Shown piece by piece: positions 1 through 8,846 of a DNA stretch of 52,926 nt. Source of the DNA: a virus. Where the stretch lies: the IMG/VR virus record IMGVR_UViG_3300038555_000005, positions 1 to 52,926 of that record; one strand, 5' to 3'. Position numbers and translations under genes: made by a program. A model generated the notes under the pieces. It was not told where the DNA came from. It searched no databases and saw only the letters and a list, made by a program, of their open reading frames with translations. Within the stretch, counting starts at the first letter, position 1. The number at the start of each line of letters is the position of its first letter.

Positions 1-38
1 GCACGACGTACGCGGCGTGGACCGTCGCATCAGAACGA

Positions 39-75
39 GAGAACGCGCCTCCCCGGAAAGGGGAGACGCGTTCTC
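39..75. terminator. GC-rich hairpin, probable terminator
   Basis: A 16-bp stem with one mismatch (39-54 paired with 60-75) closes a 5-nt loop. There is no clear U-tract on either side, so it could be a terminator or a boundary structure. It lies before the first gene of the window. Confidence 0.55.
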
Positions 76-81
76 CGTCTG

Positions 82-100
82 TCACGCCTCGGAGGCGTGA
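82..100. other. Short perfect hairpin
   Basis: An 8-bp perfect inverted repeat (82-89 with 93-100, 3-nt loop) sits just after the hairpin at 39-75. The role is unknown. The rest of 101-213 shows no convincing gene. Confidence 0.4.
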
Positions 101-213
101 GTCGACCTACTTCACCTGGGCCGAGATGATGCTCGTGATTACCCTCTGTTCGCAATGCAGAATCACGGGGAGAGAGTCACCATTCCAATCTCCGCTTGTA
201 CGCCCGAAATCGA

Positions 214-219
214 TATGGT
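214..219 (+). promoter_or_regulatory. Leaderless -10 element (TATGGT)
   Basis: TATGGT fits the actinobacterial -10 consensus TANNNT and lies exactly 6 nt before the ATG at 226. Transcription would therefore start at the start codon. No good -35 box is visible. Confidence 0.45.
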
Positions 220-225
220 CGGATC

Positions 226-786
226 ATGCCGAGCTACGAGGACATCATTGCCACTGCCCCGTGGCTGCCCCCGTCTGTCTTCTCCCTCGTCGGTGTCCTC
301 GTAGGTGCGACACTGACGTGGTTCGTTCAGCGGTCGCTCGCGAAGCGCGCACGGCGCAGCGATTTGGCGATGTCGACGCTCGAAGAGCTGACGACCGCAC
401 GAAGCCTGGTCACCCAACGACAGGCACAACACGGATCGCCGGGCTACGTTCAACCGCTGTACGCGGCCGAAGCGGCGACGGCGATCTGGGTGCGCTTCGA
501 GATGCTCGCCGCACTCGAACGTCGGGCGGACGATAGGAACGCCCTGGCGGCCAACGGCATGCTCGCTCACGAAGCGTTGATGGGCGGCTCGCAGACGGAG
601 AGCGACCTCGGGTCGCTGAGGGTAGACCTGCAGAGGCTGACCGTGTTGCTGCTCGCTTGGGAACGTGGCCGCGCACGAGGCCGCGACTTCCGGCTCTCCT
701 CAGACGAGGCATTCAAGCGGTTCGGCCCGAGGTTCACGGACGCTGATCTCCCGCCGCTGCGTGGCGAAGTCGGCGATCCGACGTAG
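226..786 (+). CDS. Putative single-pass membrane protein
   Basis: A 186-aa protein I do not recognise. An N-terminal hydrophobic segment (about residues 14-33) is followed by a basic stretch and a mostly helical, charged cytoplasmic region, suggesting an inner-membrane anchor. I chose the ATG at 226 over an in-frame TTG at 196 because it has no Shine-Dalgarno site but sits 6 nt after a -10-like TATGGT, which fits a leaderless transcript. It is plus-strand, opposite to the late operon, and at the non-integrase end of the phage, where accessory genes expressed in lysogens are often found. A superinfection-exclusion role is possible but unproven. Confidence 0.6.
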   Translation: MPSYEDIIATAPWLPPSVFSLVGVLVGATLTWFVQRSLAKRARRSDLAMSTLEELTTARSLVTQRQAQHGSPGYVQPLYAAEAATAIWVRFEMLAALERRADDRNALAANGMLAHEALMGGSQTESDLGSLRVDLQRLTVLLLAWERGRARGRDFRLSSDEAFKRFGPRFTDADLPPLRGEVGDPT

Positions 787-824
787 ACTCATGTCCTCTC
801 GGCCGGAGGAAGGAAGCACCGGCT

Positions 825-1145
825 ATGGGGAACCCTGGATCGACGCTCTCCGCGTACCGGGATAAGCAGTCACAGGAACGATCGATCCTGGAGGCGGCGA
901 AGCACGGCCCGCTGCAGTCGCTCACCGATCGTGAGATGGACGTGCGCGAGCAACCGATGACGATCTACCCGCGCCCCAAGCGCGTCCGCGCGTGGGTGCG
1001 GTTCGGGCCCGAGGCGGTGCGCGTCGACGCGAAGCTCTTACGCTCCACGCCCCTTGCCGCCGGCATCGAGTTCCGCGCCGGCGAGCAGACGTTCCGCTGT
1101 TGGGTGTGGGGGAACGCGGTCAGCCTCGATGATGACCGGACCTAG
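825..1145 (+). CDS. Hypothetical protein (106 aa)
   Basis: A small soluble protein of unknown function. A GGAGGA Shine-Dalgarno site at 805-810 and further purines support the ATG at 825. The gene follows the membrane protein gene after 38 nt and is probably co-transcribed with it. The C-terminal half looks beta-rich (strand-like VRAWVRFG and FRCWVWG); the N-terminal half is helical and charged. No catalytic motif is apparent. Confidence 0.6.
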   Translation: MGNPGSTLSAYRDKQSQERSILEAAKHGPLQSLTDREMDVREQPMTIYPRPKRVRAWVRFGPEAVRVDAKLLRSTPLAAGIEFRAGEQTFRCWVWGNAVSLDDDRT

Positions 1146-1162
1146 GAGCGCGGGGCGGCCGG

Positions 1163-1168
1163 TAGGCT
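1163..1168 (+). promoter_or_regulatory. Leaderless -10 element (TAGGCT)
   Basis: TAGGCT lies 7 nt before the ATG at 1176. There is no Shine-Dalgarno sequence, so a leaderless transcript is likely. The -35 region is weak. Confidence 0.4.
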
Positions 1169-1175
1169 CGGCGTC

Positions 1176-1985
1176 ATGGCGATGGAATGGCTCTTCGGTC
1201 GGGAGCGAAAGGACGGCGATACCTGGGCGCTGAGCCCTCGCGTATTCGATATCGATGTCGTCGGCGCGGTGTACCGAGAGATGGAAGCAACGAGCGTGAG
1301 ACACCGCGACGCTCATCTTGCGAATGCCCAAAATGACGCGGAGCGGGAGTCGATTGCTGCACGCTGGGCCGCTCTAGAACCTCGTGTACTTCTCAACGCT
1401 GAGAATCCCGCAGCAGACGCGCCCCAGCAGATCCCGCTCGATGATGTTCGCGGCCTAGTTGCCTACGATCGTGGGCGGCTTCGCGTCGAAGGCGCTGGTG
1501 TTGTCGTGGGATTCGATCGACGAATCACGCCCGTGGTTTCGATGGTCACCGACGGCGTGAGCACAGTGATTGTCGACGACATTGCACGTCTTCTCCGAAG
1601 CTCCGGCCGACGACGATTTCAGCCCTACGGGCTCGCTGCGATCGCGATAGTTCTGGGGGCGTCGGTTCTGACCGCGCTTGGAGTGTGGGCGCTCCTGGAG
1701 TCCAAGCCGCATGCGTCAGTGACGCTGTTCGTGACCGCATTGCTCGCTCTGGCATGGGGCGTGGCTGCGTGGGCGGCGGCAAAGGTAGTGCGGCTTGGGC
1801 CGACTCGCACGAAGGACACTCCGCCTGCATCGGCTCTTCGACCGGTTGGACACCGATTCCGGGAAGGTAGCCTCAGCGGCGTGCGTGATCGGATCGTGAA
1901 CGTCCGAGCAACGGCCATGGTGTCTCTCGTCACTGTTCCGGTCGGCGCGGCGATCGGTGCGGCCGTGACCGCGTGGCTCAGTTAG
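1176..1985 (+). CDS. Putative membrane protein (269 aa)
   Basis: An unrecognised protein with a soluble N-terminal region of about 150 residues and three hydrophobic segments in the C-terminal half (about residues 152-172, 180-203 and 245-267). The middle region alternates short hydrophobic stretches in a beta-like pattern. The ATG at 1176 has no Shine-Dalgarno site but has a TANNNT box 7 nt upstream. With its plus-strand neighbours it forms an accessory cluster converging on the end of the late operon. An effect on the lysogen's envelope or on superinfection is a reasonable guess only. Confidence 0.6.
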   Translation: MAMEWLFGRERKDGDTWALSPRVFDIDVVGAVYREMEATSVRHRDAHLANAQNDAERESIAARWAALEPRVLLNAENPAADAPQQIPLDDVRGLVAYDRGRLRVEGAGVVVGFDRRITPVVSMVTDGVSTVIVDDIARLLRSSGRRRFQPYGLAAIAIVLGASVLTALGVWALLESKPHASVTLFVTALLALAWGVAAWAAAKVVRLGPTRTKDTPPASALRPVGHRFREGSLSGVRDRIVNVRATAMVSLVTVPVGAAIGAAVTAWLS

Positions 1986-2010
1986 CCGGACGACGCCGAA
2001 ACAAAAAGAG

Positions 2011-2042
2011 AACCCCCACCCGGCCGTAGCCAGGTGGGGGTT
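2011..2042 (-). terminator. Late-operon terminator
   Basis: A perfect 10-bp stem (2011-2020 with 2033-2042, 12-nt loop) is followed on the minus strand by a T-rich tract (complement of ACAAAAAGAG at 2001-2010), a classic intrinsic terminator for the lysis end of the late operon. It also stands between converging transcripts and may act in both directions. Confidence 0.85.
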
Positions 2043-2061
2043 GTGTCGGTACTGGTCGAGG

Positions 2062-2355
2062 TCAGCTGTCAGCTCGGATCTGGAGCGTCTGGCCGTCCTC
2101 AGTGACCTTGACGCGCTTGAAGTAGTCCGGCTGCTTCGCGATGCCGAGGAGCCACCCGAACTTCGGTGACACGTAGATCTCGAACAGGCGCACGGCCAGG
2201 TAGTAGAGGCCGGCGAACAGTCCGCTCACAGCAAGAGTGAGGGCACCTTCGAATTCCGAGTCGAGGGTGACTCCGGCGGTCGTGAACCATGCCAGAACGC
2301 CACCGACGATGATCGGCGTGAACGTTCGCACAAGAGAATCGAACAGGGTCTTCAT
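2062..2355 (-). CDS. Holin-like membrane protein
   Basis: A 97-aa protein with two hydrophobic helices (about residues 13-30 and 37-60) and a charged C-terminal tail, typical in size and shape of actinophage holins. Holins open the inner membrane to release or activate the endolysin. It has an AGGAG Shine-Dalgarno site and is the last gene of the lysis cassette, next to the terminator. Other small membrane proteins lie directly upstream, so which one sets lysis timing cannot be read from sequence alone. Confidence 0.7.
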   Translation of the reverse strand: MKTLFDSLVRTFTPIIVGGVLAWFTTAGVTLDSEFEGALTLAVSGLFAGLYYLAVRLFEIYVSPKFGWLLGIAKQPDYFKRVKVTEDGQTLQIRADS

Positions 2356-2359
2356 GGGG

Positions 2360-2626
2360 TTACTCCTTGTAGTTCGGATATGGCGGGATGTCGTTGTTGT
2401 CTACGCACGGGGCTTCGATCAGAAGGCGGCGCACCTGCGAGGTGTGCTCCTCGGAGATACGCCTTTTGCGCGCTTCCTCGTCGGCGTGATCCCACGCCCG
2501 GTTCACCTCGTCGCGGCGCTTGCGACCGCGACCAGACAGGGCGTCCACGAGCCGCTTGATGAGCTCGAGGAGGATGCCGCCGGCGCCGAGGGCGATGAGA
2601 AGGGAGACGACCTGTGCACCGTCCAT
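2360..2626 (-). CDS. Small membrane-anchored lysis-cassette protein
   Basis: An 88-aa protein with one N-terminal hydrophobic helix (about residues 4-25) followed by a highly charged helical tail rich in Arg and Glu, ending in a Pro/Tyr motif. This architecture recalls pinholin or spanin-like accessory proteins of actinophage lysis cassettes, but no family is certain. The ATG at 2626 has a GGGGGTG ribosome site. It is 4 nt from the holin gene and 2 nt from the preceding gene, consistent with one coupled unit. Confidence 0.65.
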   Translation of the reverse strand: MDGAQVVSLLIALGAGGILLELIKRLVDALSGRGRKRRDEVNRAWDHADEEARKRRISEEHTSQVRRLLIEAPCVDNNDIPPYPNYKE

Positions 2627-2628
2627 CG

Positions 2629-3075
2629 TCACCCCCGAGTGCGTGGTTCGTAGCTGTACTCCTTGATGAAGAAGAACCTCAGAATGAACGGGGACGCAGC
2701 GAGCAGGATGATGCCGATCTGTGTGGCCCTCGACCCTCCCGTCTCGATCGCCTGCCAGTGCAGCACGGTGACCACAGACAGATAGATCGCGAGACCGATC
2801 ATGATCGGCGCGATCCCGAGCAGTCGTTCGACCCACCACCATCCAGGGAGGACAGTGACGACTCCGACGAAACCCCCCAGGATGAACAGGCCAGCCCATA
2901 CGTTGGTGAGCACTGGCCCCACTTCCCCCGCGATCGTCTGCGGAGGGTTCAACAGGGTGACCACCCCGATGAGCGATGAAAGTGCATAGATCACCGAGTA
3001 GATGACCTTCACGTGCCGTGGTCGTGTCACGCGATCCCACGCCTTTCGCAGTCCGCGGATCGCCCTCCAGGTCAT
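2629..3075 (-). CDS. Four-helix membrane protein of the lysis cassette
   Basis: A 148-aa protein with four hydrophobic segments (about residues 24-43, 60-82, 84-106 and 119-134). The ATG overlaps the stop of the endolysin gene (ATGA), so translation is coupled. Actinophages often carry such a polytopic protein beside the endolysin, sometimes annotated as a holin; the specific role is not established. The window thus has three membrane proteins in a row after the endolysin. Confidence 0.7.
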   Translation of the reverse strand: MTWRAIRGLRKAWDRVTRPRHVKVIYSVIYALSSLIGVVTLLNPPQTIAGEVGPVLTNVWAGLFILGGFVGVVTVLPGWWWVERLLGIAPIMIGLAIYLSVVTVLHWQAIETGGSRATQIGIILLAASPFILRFFFIKEYSYEPRTRG

Positions 3076-3926
3076 CGCGCGAGTCGCTTGCTGAGCTCGT
3101 CGGCGACCTCGGACGCCGTCGCACCTGTCCCGCCACCACCGGGCACGCCACCCTTGCGGAGCGCGGCCAGGATGTCGTGTTGCAGCGACCAGATCGTGCC
3201 GTTGCCGAGGTTGCCGTCGAGGTCGTAGCCTCGGCCCTCGCGGACCATCTCGACCTTCTCCCACGGGATGCCGTAGGAGCGGCAGATCGCGTCGGGCTTG
3301 TTCACTCCGCCGGGCTGTGCGTTCGCGTCGACGGGGTCCGGCTGGCCGATCACCGCGCGGGTGATGGACGCGGCCGCACCTTCGGTCTCGGCCTTGATGT
3401 ATCCGGGGGCGATCGAGTAGATCGTCGCCCCGATCTGAATCTGACGCATATCGTCCTCCTGGATCGTGCGACGGGTGGTCTGCGGGTTGACGGGCGGGAT
3501 GGTGGCGGCACCGGCCGGGACGACCCAGCCGTCGTTGAAGTCCCCGATGTGCCAGAGCTCCTGCGGCTTGACGAAGTCGACGGTGAAGCCCGCGAGGCGG
3601 CAAAGCGCCGCGAAGCGCGCCCAACCGAGCAACGCCCAGTTGGCGACATCGACGGCGAACACGACGCGCCCGTTGACGATGCCCCCGTGTGTGGAGAATC
3701 CCGGGAGCGCGGCCATGATGCCGAGTTCGCGACGGTAGATGACCTGAATGTCGAAAGGTCGGTATCCGTTCCACCCGGCGGTGATGACCAGCCAGATCCC
3801 GTACTTCTCCCAGCAGAGCCGCTGCAACCACCGCCATCTCGCGGCCGTCCCCGGAGGCAGGTAATGATCGCCGCCGAGGTGCACGAGCTGGTCGAGAGCG
3901 ATCCGACCGTTCGCGTGGTTGGTCAT
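3072..3926 (-). CDS. Endolysin, M15 (VanY-like) peptidase
   Basis: A 284-aa peptidoglycan hydrolase. The N-terminal half carries the zinc-peptidase M15 pattern: H80 in STHGG, D93 in FAVDV and H126 in WHIG would hold the metal, and R56/Q61 lie in the upstream substrate region. M15 enzymes cut within the peptide stem (L-Ala-D-Glu or D-Ala-D-Ala type). The C-terminal half (about 150-284) is unassigned and probably binds the cell wall. I chose the ATG at 3926, which follows GAGGTGG, over a TTG at 3950. It is coupled to the downstream membrane protein. Confidence 0.85.
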   Translation of the reverse strand: MTNHANGRIALDQLVHLGGDHYLPPGTAARWRWLQRLCWEKYGIWLVITAGWNGYRPFDIQVIYRRELGIMAALPGFSTHGGIVNGRVVFAVDVANWALLGWARFAALCRLAGFTVDFVKPQELWHIGDFNDGWVVPAGAATIPPVNPQTTRRTIQEDDMRQIQIGATIYSIAPGYIKAETEGAAASITRAVIGQPDPVDANAQPGGVNKPDAICRSYGIPWEKVEMVREGRGYDLDGNLGNGTIWSLQHDILAALRKGGVPGGGGTGATASEVADELSKRLAR

Positions 3927-3984
3927 GGTGCGGCCCACCTCGTTACCCAATGCATCGGCGCGCCGGCCGTGCGCGCACCAGAGG

Positions 3985-4167
3985 TCATGAAGATCCCCCG
4001 GCGAGTGCGGCTTCTAGCTCGACGATCTGCGAGTCGAGTACGACTATCGAGGCGTCTTGGGAGGCCAGGTCAATCGCCATCTCGTGGCGGCGTTGAGCAG
4101 CCTGAGCGCGGGCCGCAACCGTGTTGGCAAGAACGGTCTCGAGGGCGTTTCGTGCTGTTTCGTTCAT
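3985..4167 (-). CDS. Small coiled-coil protein (60 aa)
   Basis: A short, Ala-rich, helical protein with heptad-like hydrophobic spacing. The ATG at 4167 is preceded by AGGAGA; an upstream in-frame extension lacks a ribosome site and would overlap the tail gene. It lies between the last tail gene and the endolysin. The function is unknown. Confidence 0.6.
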   Translation of the reverse strand: MNETARNALETVLANTVAARAQAAQRRHEMAIDLASQDASIVVLDSQIVELEAALAGGSS

Positions 4168-4180
4168 CTTCGGTTCTCTC

Positions 4181-6124
4181 CTATGTGAGGGGGTACTGGA
4201 CGACCGTGGATGCCCAGGCACGTGGGGCTCCTGTGGCGTTCTGCAGACCGATCTGGCCCGCGTTGGGGTGCCCGACCGGGTAGATGCTCAGCCACCCCGT
4301 GAAGTCGTTCGTCAACGCGACCGGTACGCGGACGATGCCGAGCCCCGCGTCCGGACGCATCGCGGCGGGAAGAGCGGATGTGATGAAGCTCAGCCCGGTC
4401 GGGATGGACGCCCCGACGGACACCCGCAGCCACGCCGTCTTGCCGACGACCTTCACCGCAGTGGTGATGCCGTCGAGCGCCGTCGCGTATGCGGCCGACA
4501 TGGTGAGGTTCGTCCATGTGCCATCGAGAGCCGCGAGCTTCTTCGGTGTGACGAAGGTGGCGTCGTCCGTGCCAGTGTTCACCTGTGCTTGGGTGGCGAT
4601 CGCCGCCAGCCCTGTCCGTGTCTCTGTCGCCACACGCGCGGCGAGAGAGGCCGGCGTGACCGCGCGGGTGCGGATCAGGCCAAGCGCCGTCTCCGCATCG
4701 GTCGCCCCGGCGAGTAGCTGGAGGCCTTCGGCGTAGACGGTGCCAAGGACGTCGAGCCCGCCGCGCTCCCAGTACTTGCCGATGCCGACGCCCTGCGCCG
4801 CCCAGTGCATGTACACCTCGGATGTGGCGACGTCGGCGAGCGCGATCGCGGTGACGAACTTGTCTGCGACCTCGACGCGCACCTCGAAGGATGCGTTGAC
4901 GGGGTAGTTCGCGCCACCGGAGATCACGAAGGAGCTGCCGTAGGTGAGCGACCCGTGGTTGATGACGTTGCGTGCTGTCCACGCCGTCCCGCCACGAGGA
5001 CGGGTGAATGCACGGATCGTCATCGTGTTGCGTTGGGTGCCGTTGATGAGTGACTGCACCGCGGCGGCCAGGTCGACGCGCAGGCTGGTGCCGTTCTCAT
5101 CGAGCACGCCCGCTGCGGTGCAGCGCTTCACGGTCGCCGTGGTCACCAGGGGTGGCGCGTAGGCGAGGACGTTGATGTTCGCAGAGAACACACCCTTGCG
5201 GCCGCGCGAGTCGGTCGCCTCAGCGGTGACCTGTCGTGCACCCGCTGCGTTCAGTGCGATTGAGCCGCCGCTCGGAGAGGTCATGCCGTCGACGGAAAAC
5301 GAGCGCTGCGTGATCGTCGAACCATGCACGCCCTGAGCGTTCACGGTCGCGCGGATCGACGACAGCCCCTGCACGTACGCACCGACAACGCTCGAAACGG
5401 TGGCATTGTCGTCGGCCGCGGTGATGTTCGGGATCGTCGGAACAACTTCTGCGCCCGCGTGCAATGTGAACGCGGTGTCCCTGGTTCCGATGACGGTTGA
5501 GCCGTTTTTCGTCACCACGCGGATGAACCCGCTGCCGGAGGTGCCGTTCGGGATCTGTTCGAGCATCGACAGGGGCGGCGTCCATGAGACCGACGCGCCG
5601 ACAGCCGCGCCGATGGTGCCCGTGGCGGAGCCGAACTGCCAGGTGATGTCGTGCGTCCACGTATCGACTGCGCGGTTCGTCTGGACGGTAACGGCGGCTC
5701 CAGCGGTGAGGCTGGAGCCGCCTGTGAACGTCGCGACAGATGCGCGGGCGATCGATGGCAGTGCCATCACTGCATCGCCTTGCGTGTTCCCCAGGATCAA
5801 GTACCTGCCGACGACCGCCAAACCGATGCTCTTCGAGCCGTCTGCGTCGTGATCGATCTCGTAGTATCCCTGGCCGAGCAGCCACGGTCCCGCCCCGGTG
5901 AAGTCGAACTTCAGCCCAGTGGCACCGCCGCGCTTCGTACCGCCCGCCCAAAACTCCCATTCCGACGACGCGTCGTTGGAGAAGGACGGGGAGGTGCCGA
6001 GCTTGTCCACCCAAACCTGAAAGATCAGACCGGACTTGTTCGTGACCGTGTTCTGTGAATCGACCCACGTCTCCGCACGGAGCCGGAATGGCCGATTCGG
6101 GAAGCTGCTGCTGACGTTAGCCAA
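4181..6124 (-). CDS. Minor tail protein, DUF859-like
   Basis: A 647-aa structural protein. The first half is beta-rich with Ig-like modules, resembling the siphoviral DUF859 tail proteins. Around residues 455-480 is the characteristic GVGIGKYWERGGLDV stretch, and near 535 a TGTDDATFVTPKKLA motif, as in many tail-fibre repeats. The C-terminal region is a likely receptor-facing beta domain (carbohydrate or wall contact, inferred). It overlaps the preceding minor tail gene by 8 nt. Confidence 0.75.
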   Translation of the reverse strand: MANVSSSFPNRPFRLRAETWVDSQNTVTNKSGLIFQVWVDKLGTSPSFSNDASSEWEFWAGGTKRGGATGLKFDFTGAGPWLLGQGYYEIDHDADGSKSIGLAVVGRYLILGNTQGDAVMALPSIARASVATFTGGSSLTAGAAVTVQTNRAVDTWTHDITWQFGSATGTIGAAVGASVSWTPPLSMLEQIPNGTSGSGFIRVVTKNGSTVIGTRDTAFTLHAGAEVVPTIPNITAADDNATVSSVVGAYVQGLSSIRATVNAQGVHGSTITQRSFSVDGMTSPSGGSIALNAAGARQVTAEATDSRGRKGVFSANINVLAYAPPLVTTATVKRCTAAGVLDENGTSLRVDLAAAVQSLINGTQRNTMTIRAFTRPRGGTAWTARNVINHGSLTYGSSFVISGGANYPVNASFEVRVEVADKFVTAIALADVATSEVYMHWAAQGVGIGKYWERGGLDVLGTVYAEGLQLLAGATDAETALGLIRTRAVTPASLAARVATETRTGLAAIATQAQVNTGTDDATFVTPKKLAALDGTWTNLTMSAAYATALDGITTAVKVVGKTAWLRVSVGASIPTGLSFITSALPAAMRPDAGLGIVRVPVALTNDFTGWLSIYPVGHPNAGQIGLQNATGAPRAWASTVVQYPLT

Positions 6125-8798
6125 GTCGCCTCACCACCGTTCCAGTTCCGAATTGCTCGAGCTTGTGATTGGAGAGGACGACGGTTAGGCCGACGAACTC
6201 CGGCGCGACGAGACGATTCGCTTCAAGCCACGCGCGCGGAACACCGTCTTGAGTGATCTCGAAACGATCAGGCTTGATGTGCGACTGGAACGCGGAATCA
6301 GACCGCCCCATGTGGCCACCCTCGGCGTCCACGCGGAACCATGTCTGGATCATCGCGACCTCACCCGCTGTAGCGGCGTGCTGGCCTTGCAGTGTGCCGA
6401 CCTGGCCCTGCACGGTGCTGACGCCTGCGTTCGCGGTCGCCGCATCCTGCGCGGCCTGTTGCGCCGTCTGCCCCGCGAGGCTCGCCGCATCCTGCGCCGC
6501 GGTGATCTGGGAGCCCTGCGCGCTCTGCGTGTTGATGATCGTCTGCACATACCCGTTCGACGCAAGCTCAAGGCCCGCGGCGAAGTTCGGTTCCACCCGA
6601 TCAACGGAGAGAGTGCCTGCCCGGATCACGTTGCCTTCGAGCGAGTTCACTTCCACGTCGGGGCCGCTGATACCGGCCACGACGATCGAGGCGAGCTCGG
6701 ACGGATCGCCGATGCGGCCGAGTGTGTCGACGGCGCGCAGCCGGACCCAAACCTGTGTGCCTTTCGGAGCTCGCAGCAGGAATCCGCCAGCCTCGCGAGT
6801 AATCGGCGGTCCCTTGCGTTCCCACACAGCCGAGCCTGTCGGTGTCGTCTCCGACTCAACAGACTCGACGATCACATGCTGGAACCCCGCACCAGGTGCC
6901 CCGGTAGTCAGCGTTCCCGACCACGCGCCGATGACGTTTCCTCCACCCGTGGTCAGCATCGCTGCTGTGGGAATCATCGTCGGCGCTGCAGGCGTCGCTG
7001 GTGTCACCAGGAGCTCGTCCGAGAAGTCCGACCACACGCCCAAGTCCGATTGAGCACGCACTCGCAGATGTCGCACAGCACCGGAATCCCATTGCTGCGA
7101 CGCACCCGGCGTGCCCGTGACGAGCAACGTGACACCAGGATCAGCGTCGGTACCCTCCCACACCTCGTAGGCGACGATCGACACCAGCACGTCTTCGATG
7201 GACTGGGTGACTGCAACCCATGTGAACGCGACCGTCGCGATCGCTGACCCATCAGCCCGGAATGCCGCAACGTTGGACGTCACGGCTAGTCCCGTGGGGG
7301 ACTTTGGGACGATGGACGCTGGAGAACCGGGGGTGACGGAGATCTCGTCGGAGAACTCCGACCAGGCACCGCCTCGGGACTGGGCGCGTACCTTCACCCG
7401 GCGGGTCTTTCCCGGCTCCCACAGGTCTGTGGTCGTGGTGAGTGCGTCCGTCTGAACGAAAGCACTCGACTGATCGGCCTCTGAGCGTGCCCACACCTCG
7501 TAGATCGAGACGTCCGCAAGAGTCCCATCCGTGGACTGGGCAACAGCATTCCATCCGAGCGTGACTACGGACGCTGCCGAGCCGTCTTCGCGCCAGTACG
7601 GCGCATCCGACGCATGAAGACCGGTCGGGGCACTAGGACGAGCGCCCTCCGGTGCCGGCGTGGCAGGAAACGCATCCCCACTACCGGAGATGATCTGCCC
7701 CATCGATGCTGCTGCCGTGCGCTGAGCGATCTTCGCGCTCAAGGAGAGGAGTTTGTCGCCGACGACCGCAGTGGCCGTGACCTTGCCCTTGTCATCTTTC
7801 GAGATGTCGAGCTTGATCACTCGGAGGGACAGCTTCGCGCTCCGCGAGCGAACAGTCACGGTGTCACCGACGTTGAAATCCGACCAAGGCACGGGCAGGC
7901 CCGGACGTGGCGACCAGGAGTACGACTGTTCGCGCTTCTTCGCCCGGCCCGCGATCATCGCGGGCTGTGCGTTGCGGGTCGCTTCGGCAACAGTTTCCAC
8001 GCCTGACTGCGTCATCGTGGACCACAGGCGGCCGAACCGCATGTCCGCGCCCTCGTTGACCAGCCAAGCCCATTCGCCTGGAGAGTCGATCCGGATGGTG
8101 AGGTTAGTGAATACGTCATCGAACGTGGTCTTCGACGGCGCGCGATCGTAGCCGGGCCCGCCGAGCACGACACTCTCCGATAGGTCTGCGCCCGTTCCCG
8201 CGACGACTGCGCGGAGCTCTCCACCCTGCGTCCACCACTCGACGAACCCGGTCTGCGCCATGCCCTGCAGCACCCGAGTCATCGGGGTCAGCAGCTGATA
8301 GGCCCAGTCCTTCGCTTCCGGCCAAGCCTGCCCGTTCGAATCATGCGTGGACGTGAATGTGCTGGTGACCTGCGGTCCCCAGCCGTTGTTCTTCGCTTCG
8401 CTGATGAGAACGTTCAGGACATGGCCGGGAGACTTCGCTACCCACCGCCGCTGACCTTCAATCGTCTCGAACGACGACTGCACGTGCATGCGCGCCATGA
8501 GCCACGGGACGAACAGCTCACCCGTGAACGAGAAGATCTTCGCCGCGTCAGCATCATCGGCGTCGTCTTCCGCCGCGATGAACAGATCGTTTCGGGGAGC
8601 GACCCACTCGGCCCCGTCGACCGTGTACTGCACCTGTACCAGGAACGGAGACTCCGGCACCTCACCCGCCGCGATCTGGAACCGCAGAGCGGCGGTCCCA
8701 GACTCCGGGCCGGTCCAAGAGAGCGTCTTCGTTGGCAGGACGCGGCCGAGAACAAGGGCGTCGGACATCAGGCGGATACGCACGTCGAACACGGGCAT
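6117..8798 (-). CDS. Large minor tail protein with Fn3 modules
   Basis: An 893-aa baseplate or tail-tip protein. The N-terminal portion (about 1-360) matches the layout of siphoviral tail-associated proteins of the ReqiPepy6 gp37-like type. It is followed by Fn3-like modules, two starting with PSAPTGL and PKSPTGL (about 390-600) and a third less regular one (about 605-700). Then comes an Ala/Gln-rich helical coiled region (about 770-820) and a short C-terminal beta domain. Order after distal tail protein fits the tail-tip complex. The Shine-Dalgarno site is GTGAGG. Confidence 0.8.
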   Translation of the reverse strand: MPVFDVRIRLMSDALVLGRVLPTKTLSWTGPESGTAALRFQIAAGEVPESPFLVQVQYTVDGAEWVAPRNDLFIAAEDDADDADAAKIFSFTGELFVPWLMARMHVQSSFETIEGQRRWVAKSPGHVLNVLISEAKNNGWGPQVTSTFTSTHDSNGQAWPEAKDWAYQLLTPMTRVLQGMAQTGFVEWWTQGGELRAVVAGTGADLSESVVLGGPGYDRAPSKTTFDDVFTNLTIRIDSPGEWAWLVNEGADMRFGRLWSTMTQSGVETVAEATRNAQPAMIAGRAKKREQSYSWSPRPGLPVPWSDFNVGDTVTVRSRSAKLSLRVIKLDISKDDKGKVTATAVVGDKLLSLSAKIAQRTAAASMGQIISGSGDAFPATPAPEGARPSAPTGLHASDAPYWREDGSAASVVTLGWNAVAQSTDGTLADVSIYEVWARSEADQSSAFVQTDALTTTTDLWEPGKTRRVKVRAQSRGGAWSEFSDEISVTPGSPASIVPKSPTGLAVTSNVAAFRADGSAIATVAFTWVAVTQSIEDVLVSIVAYEVWEGTDADPGVTLLVTGTPGASQQWDSGAVRHLRVRAQSDLGVWSDFSDELLVTPATPAAPTMIPTAAMLTTGGGNVIGAWSGTLTTGAPGAGFQHVIVESVESETTPTGSAVWERKGPPITREAGGFLLRAPKGTQVWVRLRAVDTLGRIGDPSELASIVVAGISGPDVEVNSLEGNVIRAGTLSVDRVEPNFAAGLELASNGYVQTIINTQSAQGSQITAAQDAASLAGQTAQQAAQDAATANAGVSTVQGQVGTLQGQHAATAGEVAMIQTWFRVDAEGGHMGRSDSAFQSHIKPDRFEITQDGVPRAWLEANRLVAPEFVGLTVVLSNHKLEQFGTGTVVRRLG

Positions 8799-8846
8799 TC
8801 CTCACTTTCGGATAGGGCGGGCACTGCCCGCGGAACGAAAGACGGG

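Noticed and set aside
196-225. TTG start for the first membrane protein
   Set aside because: There is no ribosome site before the TTG, while the ATG at 226 has a leaderless -10 element at the exact distance.
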